A stretch of 64,000 nt of DNA from the NCBI GenBank assembly GCA_022836615.1, contig MU405230.1, positions 294,446 to 358,445 on the forward strand. Reading direction: 5' to 3'. Every line of letters begins with the position of its first letter. Within the stretch, counting starts at the first letter, position 1. The notes beneath the pieces were generated by a model, which saw nothing but the letters and a program-made list of their open reading frames with translations, was not told the DNA's origin and made no database searches. The stretch comes from Annulohypoxylon bovei var. microspora (Eukaryota; Ascomycota; Sordariomycetes; Xylariales; Hypoxylaceae). Both the position numbers and the translations under genes were made by a program. Positions 9,416 through 22,203 of this stretch are shown one piece after another.

Positions 9416-12400
9416 CTAAGGTGCCCAAGTCGCCGCGGGCCGTAGCGGGCGCTTCCCCTTGGGATCATCCGTGTTCCGTCTCCCCCTAGCCAACCTCCTC
9501 TCATTGCGCCTGCCCTCCATCCGTTTCGTCATGACGCGTTGCAGGCTCATCGGCAAGTCCTCCACGGCCTCCTCGTCGGCCTCCGCAGTCCCGTCGCCGC
9601 CCCATATGCCAACCGACCTTCGCCTCAGCATGTTCGTGTCGGCGGCCCCAGCACTAGCAGTCGCACGCATCGCCGCGCTGTGAGACGGCATTTTCCCGAG
9701 CGTGAAGCCGCGTCTCCTGCGTAGGAAGCTGTTCCCGGATTTACTCTTAGTAATCCGGACGTCTAGCTGTTCTGCTTGCGCCTGCGCCTGTTCTGCGGCT
9801 GCCGCCGCGGTGCGGTCCGACTCGCGCTCTTTGATCTTCCGGGCGTACTCGTGGAACTTGGGGCGCTCCAGCATTCCGCTGCGGAAAGCGTTGACCCCGA
9901 CCAGGAGCTTGGCGAGGTCGACGAGTTCTTCTAGGTACTCGATGATCTCCACTGTAATGTATGAGGTTAGCAGGTAATGATTATGGGAAATTTTTGTGTC
10001 ATTACTTACTCATACCCGCAGAGCTAGCATTCCAGGATAGAAAGCTCTGTCGAGTCATCGACTTCAAAATGTGGGGCTGCAGCGGAATAGAACCCCCAGT
10101 TGTGGTTGCGGGCGAATGAGTACCAGTGTTATGGGCTGATTTAATTACGCCTCCGAGGAGGAGCTCGCGGACTCGGCTTATGTATCGCAGCTGTGCCACG
10201 CGACTGGATGGTAGGAACTGAGGGAGAGGTAGTCGCGTTGTCAGGGCCTCGCTGACGGCAAAGAGGGTGAGCATCATACTAGCCGCTACATTACGACGGT
10301 AGGGCAGAACATCAGCATTTAACTCCTCGATTACGCTGCTTCCGTAGGCTTTGCGGAGGTGGAGCATATTGTCCATGCGATCGATGATTTGAAACAAGAC
10401 ATAGATCATCTCGCCATATATCAACGCCTGCCCCTTAAAACTACCTTTCATCCTCGGCTCTGTTAGACAAAACGGCAAGAACGTACGGGCTGCAGCAAGG
10501 GCCTGTTCGGCCTTCTCCATAGCGTCCTTGAAATTCTCACTTAATGCATGTGATCTGATATCGACGTTCTGAGGCGAGTCGATTCCTACAGCAACCGAGC
10601 TCTCCATTTGCGAGATCTGTTCGATGGTCGAGGCTAGAGATTCGACAAGCCGGTCTCGGGCTCGGACGGGGAAAAGAAACATCTCGATTAACAGTGCTAC
10701 TGTCCCACCGACGAGGAAGCATACCATTCGTTTGACAAAGATTTCCCATGTCTGGTCTCCGGATGGTTGAAGTATTGTTGCTAGTTGCTTATTAGAAATG
10801 TGGGTCCACACAGACGTAGAATCGTAATTTTACTTACCAAGTCCAACCACGGACATACTGACTAGGGAGATAATGCCTGTTTTGACAAATGGTGTACCGA
10901 GGTGGATATATGAGGAGGGCATGATCCCGAGAACAAGAACGACCACGGCGACGATACGGTTTCCTTGTCCGATTTCATAAGCAAGGAAGCCAACGACACA
11001 ACCAAACACGACTCCGAACACCCGAAGGAAGAACCCCTGAAAAGAAGTTCCTACTGAAACTTCGAAGACGAGCACTAGCTGGAGGGAGGCCCACGATCCA
11101 CGAATCGAATTGTACCATGCTACGAGAATATTAGTAATTGATACATCAAGTGGTATCTTTAGATATTCTCAAATTACCATTTGTTGCCGGCACGAATGCA
11201 GGCCACGTAATAATAAATGCCGCTATACACATTTTAAGGGCGTATGCGAGATCGTCAGAGTCGGAAAAGAACTCAACTATATCATCAGCTAGACCACGCA
11301 ACCACATAATGTTGCTAGCTTCAGACTTCTGGGGACCTTTCCGCCTTGGGATCTTGCCCTTCTCGGGAACCGTAGGTTGCTTCGATATAACGTGTCCAGT
11401 TTCTTCATCTTCAGTATGTCGGAGTAGCTGTTCTTCGCCAGCGTCTGTGTCATTGCTATGTCCGTTCGGGTCTTCTCTCAGACCATGACCCGTTCTTGCT
11501 TCCTTCCTTGCGTTTTCAGGAAGGGCATTTACGTCGTGTTCTCCGCCACTTGCCAGCCATTTTTTCCAGCCAATCTTTGGGAAATAAAGTCGTCGATGGT
11601 TGTTCCTCGATTGTCTCCTCTCAACAAGCGCTCGAGAATGTTTCAGCATATCCATGGTTTGGCTAGCTGCCTGCTGAACGCTGGTCAAGAATGAGGAGAT
11701 TAAGTGTGTCTCCATCCTAGGCATAATATCACCATGTGATTCTCGACCATATTCTATAGAGGCAGCATGCTCGAGAGCTGCTGCAGAGTCCTGGTCAAAC
11801 TGTGATAATGCTTCTGCAAACATGTTCGCTCGAAGATCAATTTCTTCCAGGGTGATGCCCTTAGGCGTTGGAGCGCCTGATGGGAGGCGGGGCACATCGT
11901 AGCAATAGGCTAGAGCAGAGGTTATCACATAGATGGCTGCTTGTATTTGGCCTTGAAGAATCTTGGTTGGTCCGCGAATTTGGCAAAGAATATGCTCCAG
12001 GAGCTCGATGTCGCCAGATTCGATTTCTCGAATTGGTTTAATGAGTTCAAGATTCTGTTCGTATTTAGATTTTCGTCGGGACTTTTTAGCCTTCCTCTCT
12101 GGCTTTCCGGCATCGCTATCGCTTTCAGAGTTACTACTCGAGTCGCTGTCTGACTCCGATTCGGAGTCTTCATCACTAGTAGTATCCTCCTCGTGCTGTT
12201 CTGGTTCCTCTGGCTCGTCCTCTCCATAATTGTGCCCTGCGAGAGCATATTTGCTTTCGCATGCATTGATGAGGCAAATGGTAATTTGGACAAGGCGAGA
12301 CATCAAAGTCATGCTAATTGGTTTCAATGACCGTGGAGGAAGGACCGCAAAGACTAATTCAAAATTGCTCTCCGCTTGAGCTTTCTTACAGTTAACAAGC

Positions 12401-13179
12401 TGGGCCCTTAATTTTGTCTTTTTCTCGGTCAAGGCTATGAGTTTAGTTCGCAACGTCATCGAAGCCGGCTTCTCCTTTTCTGCGTTAACCTCGTCCGGTT
12501 GTTTAGAGTCGGACATAAACCAGTCCCCGGACTCTTGGAAACAGCTGACAGTCGCGCACAATGTTTCTATTGTCGACTTTCCCAGAAAGCTACTTGAGAA
12601 TTCGGGGAATACGGTGATGTTTACAAGTACTATGACACCGACTGCTGTGAGGATGGGATAAGCTATGTTCGTGACGATAGAAGCTGATACAGAAACGGTA
12701 GTGCTCGTCAAGATGGTAATGTTGATTAGTAAGAGGAAAAACACAAATAGGAAAAGCCTCGGCGCCCATGAACGTAAAATTCCATGAAATATAAGGGCCA
12801 TAGTGAAGAAAACCGCCCTGATGGCCAGAGATGCTTGGATGTTGGACTGGTGGACGAGGCTGGAAAGGTAGAGTCCCAAGATAGCCCAAGCGATACCGAC
12901 AAAGGTCCCGAGGGTGATGAGGATCAGGGATTCAGCCATCTGACCGAATCGCTGTCCTGGATGGCCAAATACAGAAGCCATAGCTCCAAGATATGTCGAT
13001 TTTCCATATACCGCGATTACTGCTGGGATGAGACCGATTATTAGGTTGATAGTAGTGCATACAGTGTTCTTGATTATTCTCCTCCAGAGATTGTTCTTCT
13101 GGAGGTTTGATATCACCGTTGTCAGCCATTGTTGAGATTGACGTTGAAGCCTTCGCTTCCAATGGTGGGCTATTGCCAT
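9416..13179 (-). CDS. BRE4-like ER/plasma-membrane transporter (6TM N-terminal domain plus DUF2421)
   Basis: A four-exon gene encodes a 1196-aa membrane protein. Exons in transcript order are 13179-11178, 11119-10838, 10780-10010 and 9951-9416, with 57-58-bp introns that all preserve phase 1. The N-terminal fifth has about six transmembrane helices (around residues 35-195). Then comes a cytosolic domain with a very acidic Ser/Asp/Glu run (near 310-350) followed by a basic KKSRRKSK patch. A second membrane block follows (from ALKMCIAAFIITWPAF through IVAVVVLVLGIMPSSYI and MVCFLVGGTVALLIEMFLF). The C terminus is a soluble DUF2421-type region. This architecture is the fungal aromatic acid exporter-like/FUSC group containing yeast BRE4 (brefeldin A sensitivity); the substrate is unknown. 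The start at 13179 has a good context. The last intron could alternatively use a GTATGA donor four bases upstream. It is divergent with IST1. Confidence 0.85.
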
Positions 13180-13882
13180 GGCTTTTGCGAATGTGGTCCC
13201 AGAACGAAATCCAACGGCGGTTGATACTTGGGTCTAGTCATGGTGGTCGAAAGTCGACCTAGATAAGTACCAAAAGTAGGCGGGTAAGTGGGACTTATAC
13301 TCGTGACTTGGATGTGATACAGCTCGCTAACTAAGTAGATCCGTAGCAGTGTGGTTATAGTGAATAGTATTGACTAATAGCCCATTCTTTACTACCTAGT
13401 GTCTCTGTTTTTCATCTCGAAAGAAGTTGAAAAGTTGTCGTGTTACCGTTAGGAAAAAACTACCTAGTGATCAACGCCCCATTCCTACCCCAACTACCCC
13501 ATTTGTCTTGGCACTCCACGAATGATATCATCTATGGACCCTAAAACGCGCCAAAAACGCCTGATCTTGGTTATCCGACACTCTGTGCTACTGTTACACT
13601 GACAGGGGTAACTCAGCTCTACCGAGATAGAATGTATAGCTACCCGATTTTAAGCTTATCTATGGTGTATTAGGGAGTATCAGGACTTTGATCATCGCGG
13701 GGTTTCTGCACGATTCTCAAAGACAATCTTAGAAGCTGCATGTGGTTCCCGATAAGACATCTAGCGTCAACCTCTGGCAACCACCAATCTACCTACCTAC
13801 AACATAACTTGGGAATAGTACGTTAAGTACTTCCATCATATTTGTGGAAATCTCACGAGCCTTCGGGCTACGTATCATCAAG
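13180..13882. promoter_or_regulatory. Divergent promoter region between the BRE4-like gene and IST1
   Basis: About 700 bp separate the two divergent starts, so both promoters must lie here. No conserved box was identified beyond AT-rich and CTACC-rich tracts. No gene is seen. Confidence 0.45.
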
Positions 13883-14865
13883 ATGCCTCCATCAGTGACT
13901 GTGATTGTAAGACTATCCCTCTTTCATATAGCCCCGCGACGAGGTTGTCCGTCTACAGCTCCAGGCAGCTAACTAATCACCCGAACCTGTAGACCAAGCT
14001 GAAAGTACAGCTGAAGCTATCCATTGCGCGCCTGCGCATGGTGCAGCAACGTGACGAACAAATGGGCAAGACTCAACGAAGGTCAATGGCTCAATTGTTA
14101 GATGTCGGGAAGGTCGATTCGGCACGGATAAGAGTCGAGAACATTATTCGATCCGATATCACAACAGAACTCCACGAGATCCTCGAGTTATACTGCGAGT
14201 TACTTTTGGCACGGGCTGGACTTCTAGAAGGTCATACGTGCGATCCTGGGTTGGAGGAAGCGGTGAAGAGCATCATTTATGCTGCCCCGAAGACAGAAAT
14301 CAAGGAGTTACAACAGGTGCGGGCTCTCCTTGCGGAGAAGTACGGCAAAGACTTCGTACTGTCTGCTATGGAGAACTGGGATCAGAAAGTATCTGAAAAG
14401 GTCGTCAAGAAACTCAGTGTCACACCACCTCGAGAGGAACTTGTCCAGGGATATCTAGAAGAGATCGCTAGGGCATATGGAGTCGATTGGCCAAAGCGAC
14501 CTAAAGATTTAGGCGACCCCCCGGAGTATGTGGACGATGTAGACGATGCGGATGATAACCCAAGTGGAGGTCAAGCGCAAAAGGCCCCCGAGTCACCCGT
14601 TCCTGCCTATAGTAAAGCCGCCCAAGAAAGAGAAGCCTTAAGTCGCGAGACACCTCCACGATCCCTAGGACAGAATTCCCCCTTACATATCAACCTGCCA
14701 AGTCCTACCACTGATAACCCTCGTCCAAAAGTCACCCTAAACTCAGTGGAACTGAAACCCAGTCAGAAAATGATCGATGCTGGCATAGCAAAGAAGACTG
14801 ATGACAAGAAAAGCGGAACAAGTGTTGATGAACTTTCGGCTCGGTTTGCTGCTTTGAAACGGTAA
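13883..14865 (+). CDS. IST1: IST1 family protein (ESCRT-III associated, Vps4 regulator)
   Basis: Ist1 is an ESCRT-III-like protein that binds Did2 and Vps4 at endosomes and tunes multivesicular-body sorting. Exon 1 is only 24 bp (13883-13906, eight codons). After an 86-bp intron with a GCTAACTAAT branch site comes exon 2 (13993-14865), giving 298 aa. The tiny first exon is needed because the family begins about 20 residues before the first ATG of the long frame, through KLKVQLKLSIARLRM. The IST1 helical domain covers roughly residues 9-165 (MAQLLDVGKVDSARIRVENI is diagnostic). A disordered Pro/Ser-rich linker follows. The extreme C terminus VDELSARFAALKR fits the MIM1 consensus for binding the Vps4 MIT domain. 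Confidence 0.93.
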
Positions 14866-15916
14866 TTTACCTAGCCAACAATCATGTTGGGAGTGTGGAA
14901 ACTACTTAGGTATCGGGCATGGGAAAACTTCGTTCTTTCGTTGGCAGCGTGGTTATTTATGAATTTCACTGCTGATTTGACCCTTCCTATGCCTACTAGA
15001 CTTCAATGTAGCGATGTTTCTATCAATATACCGATCTATATTCTATAGTCGCCATAAAACACCTATCTTAGACGCTTCTTAGTATTATGCCTGGCACTAT
15101 GAATAGATCATAGATAATTGGAAGATATTATACAGGGTTTTATGACCCGTAAGAATGCTATGTAGGTAGTTTTCCATGCATTTAATTCACAATAGTATGT
15201 TATCCATCTCTTGACAAAATAGGACACTGAGGAGTAAAAGATAATAGGTACCTATTGAAGTGTAATCGTCAAAGGAATAATAAAAATATTTAGTTAACCA
15301 GATCCATGCCCAGTAAGATAAATCTACAATACCGAGCTATGAGCGTACATTAACAAGGCAAGAACATTTAAATATCAGAGGCTAGAGCCTTCAATGGACG
15401 TCTTTAAAGTTGGAATGTGTGCGCACTTGCCAAATATGATATAGAGATAAGGGGTTGTACTACCTAAAACGTGGGTCTTTCTCAGGGGTTCTTGCCTATT
15501 AGACCGTGAACGATCTTATATACCGTCACACAAGGAACATAACCACCTCAATAGAAGGAAGGAACATGTGTAATTTTGACGTTCTCGCAGCCTTTTGATT
15601 CATCCTGTTAATTCATCAAAGTTCACTTAATGTAATGTGACTTGCCTAAAATATCTTGAATTCGCTACAGACTCTCAATCTTCCTTCTTCCAACGTTTCA
15701 ACCCAACTCAGGACCTGCATCTTAGATGTGTTAGTAAACAAACGAAGAAAACAATTGACCGCCTCTCACATTATTTCTAAATTTACATCTAGCCTCATAG
15801 TCCCCTACACCCCCCTTCTAAGATACCAACACTACTTCCCTTGAATTACCTTGTCTCGTTAATACGTTGGGCATCACTGACACCTACATGTTCAAACTCT
15901 ATCACCCAGTGTCAAC
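14866..15916. other. Intergenic region
   Basis: A one-kilobase AT-rich spacer with the IST1 3' end and the leader of the zinc-knuckle gene. A 62-codon frame at 15656-15844 begins with a non-ATG codon and has no similarity. Nothing else is seen. Confidence 0.5.
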
Positions 15917-17851
15917 ATGGATCTTAGTTCAAGCTTGGAAGCTCTAGGGGTGGATAGCCTAGCTCATATCACTCTGGAAGAGCTTCAGGACAAGGTTAAC
16001 AGCGCTCAACATGGCATACTATCTAGACAGCAGGTGCTCCATACGTTCATAGGATGGCTCCATGAGCGGATCATAAGGGACATTCAGCGGCTGAAGTCTT
16101 TGATGTCTGAATTCGCGCATCTACTGCTGGTACCCGGAAGGTTACAATGGGGGCCATTCAGCGAACGTGAGGTGGCGGCAGTCCTCAAACAATGGAAGGT
16201 AAAGGACACTGCAGAGAACCCTGCAAACCTACGCAGGTACCAGATGGTCCAATTAGATTTTCTCGAATTATTTGAGCAGGCTGAGCATGATTCGGATTCA
16301 GAAGCCGACTGGTCTTCCGGGCCTTCAGGCCTTGACCGGGAGCAGTATTCCCCAACTAACACTGATGAACCAATTGGTTTTCGTATTGTTGGTGGAGGGA
16401 AGCAAAAATCCGGATCTAATGATATTCCACTAGGGAAACGGAAAGCCTCGCATGACAGCAACCAACAGAAGATTACCAAGACTATGGTAGATAATAAGAA
16501 CGGGGGTTTAATCAGTGTTTACGTAGAGAATAAAGGACACACGCGACGAGTTTTTCTGGATTTTGGAAGCGTGTCTCCAAAGCAGGTCAGCCCGGCGAAG
16601 GCTTACAAGCCTGTCTTACGAGAGGCATCTCCGAGGATGCATGATCAATTCTTCCACCCTCCCCCGCCATCGTACGTCTGCAATCGTTGCAGCAAGCCAG
16701 GTAAGGGAACGATGTTGGGCACAAAAAAAGCCATTCCACTAACCTAGACCACAGGACACTGGATTCAACTCTGCCCTACTAATCTAGATCCGAGCTGGGA
16801 TCAACCGCCTCCATCGAACTACTGCTGCGAGATTTGCATGAAACAAGGTGATCATTATGCAACATTGTGCCCTCAAAATAAGAACGAGATATCCTTGACA
16901 CAACAGCGACAGCGTCGTGAAGGGAGCCTTCAAGCTCAGCTACGAACTCCTGTGCGAGGTAGGAAACCACCTGGCCGAGACCGTCACCGTCACGCCTCAC
17001 CTTTTCGACGCCGCTCACGAAGTCCTAAAGATAGCCGTCGACATCAAGCGTTTGACATGTACAGACCAGGTGATGGCCACTCGCGAGTTCGAGACAGTAA
17101 CCGTGATAATCGTGAGAAGTTCCGCGATCGCAACAGCATCTCGCCTTACACAGCCCGCCGACGGATGACTTTCGGAGAGTATTTTAATCACGAGAAGGAT
17201 TCGGGCAATCGCCATGATGGACTCTCTCAAACCCCGCCTCGCAAACTTCCTTACCGTCGATCTAAAGCACCCTCTCCCCGAGGAGAGCCACGCTCATCTT
17301 TAGACTTAAGCAAGTCACAGAAGGGGGAAATAGGAAGACTTTCATATGACAATGATGTGTTCATGAATTTCGATGGTTCCTCACTATCACCGAATGAATC
17401 TATCTTCTCACCTAAGCCGAAGGTCGTCAACACAGAGGAGAGTAAAGTAACGCAGGATGCGCCGGTGGTCGCCGAGGACACGCCCGAGGAGATGGAGCAA
17501 GCTAAGGTAGAAGCCAATGAGTTCCTCGACAAGCTAGCAAACGAGCGTTTCTTAGGCAAAGCACTGGTTCGATTCAACGAGGCGAGCCCTGTTTCTGAGA
17601 GCCCTGATTCTGAGAACGCTTCTGTGAAGGGCGTCGAAGGCCGTTTAGGTGACAATATGAGCATCGACGGAGGGGAGGATGCGAGGTGTGGCGTTGACGA
17701 GAACAGCCTTACATCCTCGGAGACAGGTCAGCACACTCAGGAATTGAAATGCAGATCAAAGGTCATTTCCCTGTTCGAGAACCGCGAGAACCCTATCATT
17801 CATAACAGAGCCAACAGAAAGACTGCCGGGGATATGTTTGACGAGGTATAA
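15917..17851 (+). CDS. CCHC zinc-knuckle protein with basic Ser/Arg-rich region
   Basis: Exons 15917-16700 and 16755-17851 (54-bp intron) encode 626 aa. The splice falls inside the first zinc knuckle and restores CNRCSKPGHWIQLC, a C-x2-C-x4-H-x4-C motif. A second, similar knuckle follows at once (CEICMKQGDHYATLC, with an extra spacing residue before His). Downstream is an Arg/Ser/His-rich stretch (GRDRHRHASPFRRRSRSP) that resembles RS-type RNA-binding regions. Farther on is a helical segment EEMEQAKVEANEFLDKLANE. The N-terminal 120 residues are helical and unfamiliar. Nucleic-acid (probably RNA) binding is inferred from the knuckles and RS-like region. There is no RING or DWNN domain, so it is not Mpe1. 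I know it only as a hypothetical fungal protein type. Confidence 0.8.
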
Positions 17852-18831
17852 TCCAACCTAAACATTAAGACCAGAATGTTTGGGCGGATGGGGATGTAGC
17901 GTCGATAAGCCGGTTTTATAACCCCGTTTTATCCTCACAAGTTATGATACTGATAAGTGGTAACCTCATACTGGCCACGGAAGATATCGACATACACATC
18001 TGGAAACTTTGAACGCTGTAGTGGAATGGATCTGATACGAAGAACAAATCTGGCGTCCTAGCCTATCTGATAATGATCCGATAGAAATCAACAGTCTCTC
18101 GAGTTTCCGTTCGTATTTTGTATTTGCGGATCCTCCGCAAAAACGACATGTTTCACATCGTTTGCGAAAGAATTCCCATCAAACCACCTTTTTCACACAC
18201 AGTTAGTCGTCACACCTCTGCCCCTCTGAAGTCAGTGTCGGCTGCTAACCAATTAAACTACCAGCATATCAAAATTCTCGTGGGGCTCTACCATCTTATG
18301 TATGCCATCACAGCCTGTTAGAATGCTCAGGCATCTACTAATATGGATGCTTGTTCGGAGGATTCGTCTGGAGAGGGGAATCAGTGGCACTCGTTTGTTG
18401 CGCTTGTATTGCTGTAGAGGTGGTTGGCAACAGTAACGATCACATTCGGACTCGTTCTAAAGTTGTAATAGGTCGGATGAATGGCCACCTCATTCCCTGC
18501 ATAGCTTTAGCTACCTCAGATTAATGGATGTTGCAATAAAACAAATGTTGGAGGACCCGTCAAGATGTTCGTAAACCCACTCCATGAGGATGTATCTGGG
18601 ACTTGTTCCAAGTTTCAAAATTAAAAATGCCAGTGTTTTATGCTGTTGCAGGCTCGTGAGATTCAAACTGCCTTCTAGTGCCAATCTTGCCCAAGGGACG
18701 CCAGACGCCTCCGCCTAGAAATATATATCTTCAACTCCAACCAATTTTATATACGCGAAAGCGTCTCCATTATCAGCCCGCCTATTCTTATTCACCTTAT
18801 CTCCCCATGCAGCTCATCGCCTATGCACACT
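17852..18831. other. Convergent intergenic region
   Basis: The 3' ends of the zinc-knuckle gene (plus) and the AP-2 sigma gene (minus) meet across this 980-bp spacer. It holds only short frames without similarity (for example 18118-18321). Confidence 0.5.
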
Positions 18832-19329
18832 TCACTCGAGTTTGTCTAGATGTTCGAGACGAGTGAGAACTACTTGCTTGCTAGTCTCCTCGATCTCGCC
18901 AGCGAGGAAGACCTCGTCGAGGATGGCGTAGACCTTGTAGAAGTTGAAGACCAGGTCGAGCTCGCAGACGTTGCCGAAGAAGGCGTCGAGGACCTCGACG
19001 AAGAAGTGGATGGCCTCGAGGTAGGCGAGCTCGTTGTCGTTGGTATCGACGCAGGCGCAGAAGAAGAGGCCGGCGTACCGCCGGTACACGATCTTGTAGT
19101 TCCGGAACTCGACGAAGTTCGACTGGTATTTCTGGTCCCGCGGCGCGACGAGCCGGTGCACCTCCCCCTTCAGCTTTATCTTCTCCTCGTCGCTGTACGG
19201 CACGTACCACTTCGCTAGGCGCGTCTTGCCTCTGCGGGGAGGGGTTAGGTTAATTGGGGATGGGAGATGCGCTGGGGAAATAGGAGGGACTGCTTACTGC
19301 CGGTTTTGTATTAGTATGAACGACAGCAT
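18832..19329 (-). CDS. APS2: AP-2 complex subunit sigma
   Basis: The small sigma subunit of the AP-2 clathrin adaptor, which builds the adaptor core and binds dileucine cargo signals at the plasma membrane. Exon 1 (19329-19298, 32 bp) encodes MLSFILIQNRQ. After a 66-bp intron, exon 2 (19231-18832) starts GKTRLAKWYVPYSDEEK. Together they give 143 aa, the canonical size. Diagnostic blocks are FVEFRNYKIVYRRYAGLFFC, NELAYLEAIHFFVEVLD, CELDLVFNFYKVY and the terminal ETSKQVVLTRLEHLDKLE. Sigma-1 of AP-1 differs in these positions, so AP-2 is favoured. A long acidic antisense frame covers the same DNA and is a composition shadow. Confidence 0.95.
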
Positions 19330-19670
19330 CTTGGATTGTGCGAGCTGTGTGGTGTCGCGGTTCGAACCTCGAGCCGGTCGGAGGATGTGGATGTCGAGAT
19401 GAAGTTCCAGGGGCTCTTTTGGATGGTGGGGCGGTTGGTGTACAGTATGAAAGTTTTATGAATAATTAATCTGCACGGTGTGGCTTGTAAGGTACAACCC
19501 ATAATCTTCCGTTTTCCGGGAGAATTTAGTGATACGTACACAACGATTGATTAACAGAAAAGGATGGGCTTTTTCTATATAAATTAAGTGCTAACTACGT
19601 ATTTTTTTTTTCTTAAACAAATATGTCTAGACTAAATTCCGCGAGAAATCGAAATGTTTAGAAATAGCTG
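19330..19670. other. Intergenic region upstream of APS2
   Basis: The spacer between the SDR stop and the APS2 start (both minus strand) contains the APS2 promoter. It includes a GGTTCGAACC sequence that is not part of a tRNA. No gene is seen. Confidence 0.5.
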
Positions 19671-20722
19671 TTAAATATCGAACTTCTCCCCAACCAGCTC
19701 CTCGCTCAACGCCCACATCTTCTCCGCGAGCTCCGGGTCCGTCGCCCATTCCTTGATCCACCTCGTGTCGGTAGTCAAGTCGCTATTCTGCAGATATACG
19801 CCCTCCTGCGTGACCAGATCGGGATCCAGAGCTGCGCGTAGCGTGGTCGCGCACCCTTGCTGCAGCGTCAGCCACGGCTCGGTCCTCCTGTACTCTGCTA
19901 TGGATATGCCCATGACCCTCTGCGACGCGTCCTCCATCATGGGCAGCAGCTCCGCCTCCGGTATCTTCTTGACGTAGTCCTGCAGGTTCGTCTGGACGCT
20001 GCCCGGGTGCGCGGCGTAGGCGCGCACCCCGCGCGACCCGAGCCGCTTGTTCAGCGCCACCGCGTATAGGATCACGGCCGACTTGGCCTGCCCGTACGCG
20101 TCGTATGGGCTGTACGAGCCCGGCTCCGCGAAGTTCGGGTCCGAGAAGCGTACCCCCGCGTACCGATGCCCGGAGCTCGTGAGCATGACGAGCCGCGCCC
20201 CGGGGCCTGCCGCGAGCACCTTGGGCAGGATCTTGTTGGTTAACACGAAATGCCCCAGATGGCTGGCCGCTAGCTGCAGCTCGAACCCGTCCGGGGTTAG
20301 CTCGAAGGGCGTCGCCATCACGGCCGCGTTGTTGATTACTACGTCGATCTGGGCGATCGAGGCGTCGTCGAGGATGGTCCGCGCTGCCTGACGCACGCTC
20401 TCGAGCGAGGTTAAGTCGGCCTCGATAAACTTGATTTTGACAACGCTGTTGACCTTCTTGATGGCATCGATGGTAGCTTGTGCCTTCTCCTGGGAGCGTC
20501 CGACGAGGATGAGCAAGGCTGGAGACTCCGCGGCAAGGGAGATAAGTGTCTCCGCACCGATACCGCGTGGGCTTGGACCGGTTAGGAGGACTAGATTTTG
20601 TTGTCAGCCTACTGGAGCACTGTGAAAGGTCAGGAGGTAGACCTACATGTTCTCCCCTTTACTTGATCGGCGAACTTGTGCACGAGAGTGAGGCCCTCGG
20701 TTTCTCTGCTATAGGTAGACAT
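19671..20722 (-). CDS. Short-chain dehydrogenase/reductase (retinol dehydrogenase/WWOX-like)
   Basis: An NAD(P)-dependent oxidoreductase of 331 aa encoded by exons 20722-20647 and 20590-19671 with a 56-bp intron. Splicing joins KGRT to FLLTGPSPRGIGAETL, supplying the dinucleotide-binding TGxxxxGIG motif (about residues 29-37) that the long exon lacks on its own. Further motifs are the NNAAV structural motif (near 112), the catalytic serine in MLTSSGHRY (near 164) and the catalytic pair in YGQAK (Tyr191, Lys195), followed by AAHPGSVQTNL. It belongs to the fungal SDR group that acts on unknown, often hydrophobic, substrates. No signal peptide or membrane anchor is visible. It is divergent with the Clr2-like gene. 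Confidence 0.88.
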
Positions 20723-22203
20723 TGCTGTTAGTAAGTTTTGCCCCTAACAAGCTCAAGTGAGTAGGATATATATATGCTAGGCAGGTTTGTCTGCAACGTG
20801 TTTTTGCGGCTTAAATTGATTTGTTTGGAACCGATGCTGGTTTCTTAACTTCATCGTCATATTCGAGCTTTTATACATGATAGTCGAAACACATGACGAC
20901 CGGAAGGTTGTGATCGTGTCGATGACGCCAGCATTTTTGGCGAGGAATCATCTCCCGCGATGCTATTGTTACTTCTCTGCACTTCTCGGTCTTAGCAGTA
21001 TAACGCCGGACATATTTATCCTTCCCGGAGGAATATTGCTAGAGAAGCGATGCCAGCCTTACCGGTGTTTCGTAATCTCTAGGGCGTTATTTAGGGCGTT
21101 ATTTAGGGCGTTCTCTAAGATTAGTAAGCGATCATTAAGATGCTGTAGAACCTTACATATGCAAACGGGTTAGTAGGTTGCTGCACCTGAAGTTGTCGCA
21201 TAGATCGCACTTAGTGGATAAATCTCTAGTTTTATTCCGTTAACTCCAAAATCCGACACTGGTTGCAGAGGACGGTTCATTAAAGAGGGTGATGGGAAAT
21301 ATGATAGGTCAGGTCAGCTAGAAAATGAGGAAAAACATAAGCAATTATAAAATCTATATCGTAATGAAATCTCTTTTTCAATAGTCACGCCTACCTAGTA
21401 CTTCTACAGCAACCCAATACAATACACGATAGTCAAGGACGATTGAAATATATCAAAACGTGGGGACGTTGACATTTCAGACCCGGAACAGGAAAACATC
21501 CAATGGTCTATTAATAAAGTTTCGGAGCAAAGAAACTGTGAATATAAAGGGTAGGTAACTACCAAGGTTCTCGTGGGGAAGTTTTCGAAGATGGTAATTG
21601 ACCTATGTAAGTGGCAGACGCCACCTTTTTATATATATATATATTTTTTTTAGGATTCACAGTTCTTAGAGGTGAATTTCAGTTAATGGTAGTCGCCACT
21701 ACATTCTTCTGTGCATATCTCTGTTATATCTTAAATAAAGAGGATAAAGCCACACTTAGTACCTATGTATTCTGTGGCGTAGCTTGTAGTAGGCAGCTCT
21801 CGATTTAATCCAAGAGTCCCGATTGGTGTCAATAAATTCCCTAACTTGACGATTAACGACTCCAAGTGAGAGCCTAGATTTACGATATCTAACTTTCATA
21901 AAACGCCATATAAACGCCATATAGTGTCGGCCTCTTTTAGGTCCATAGTACGGCTCGCCTGTATTGGCTTTACCTACTAATGTCTATGACTATGACTACC
22001 ACTTCTGTCTAAGTTGTGTGTCGAGTCATCTTAAACGTATTGCGTCTTGATGAACATCGTCAGTCTAGCTACTGCTAGTACCTAATCGCCAGTAACCGCC
22101 AGCCTATCCTCACTAGGTACCTAGGTGGATATAAGTTCCAAGGTTACCTAAGCAACTGCACGTCGCACTATAAACTTCTAAATAGACGACTTCATGATAT
22201 CAT
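20723..22203. promoter_or_regulatory. Divergent promoter region between the SDR and Clr2-like genes
   Basis: A 1.5-kb spacer between divergent starts. It contains a three-copy 12-bp tandem repeat (21081-21116), a TA dinucleotide run near 21631-21644 and several CCTAGGTA palindromes. No gene is seen. Confidence 0.45.
21081..21116 (+). repeat. 12-bp tandem repeat, three copies
   Basis: Two exact AGGGCGTTATTT units are followed by a diverged third (AGGGCGTTCTCT). Confidence 0.6.

Noticed and set aside
18850..19218. Acidic 122-codon plus-strand frame over APS2
   Set aside because: Shadow of the AP-2 sigma exon, with a simple Asp/Glu/Val repeat composition.
19360..19385. GGTTCGAACC resembling a tRNA B-box
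   Set aside because: No A-box or foldable cloverleaf on either strand; it lies in the APS2 upstream region.
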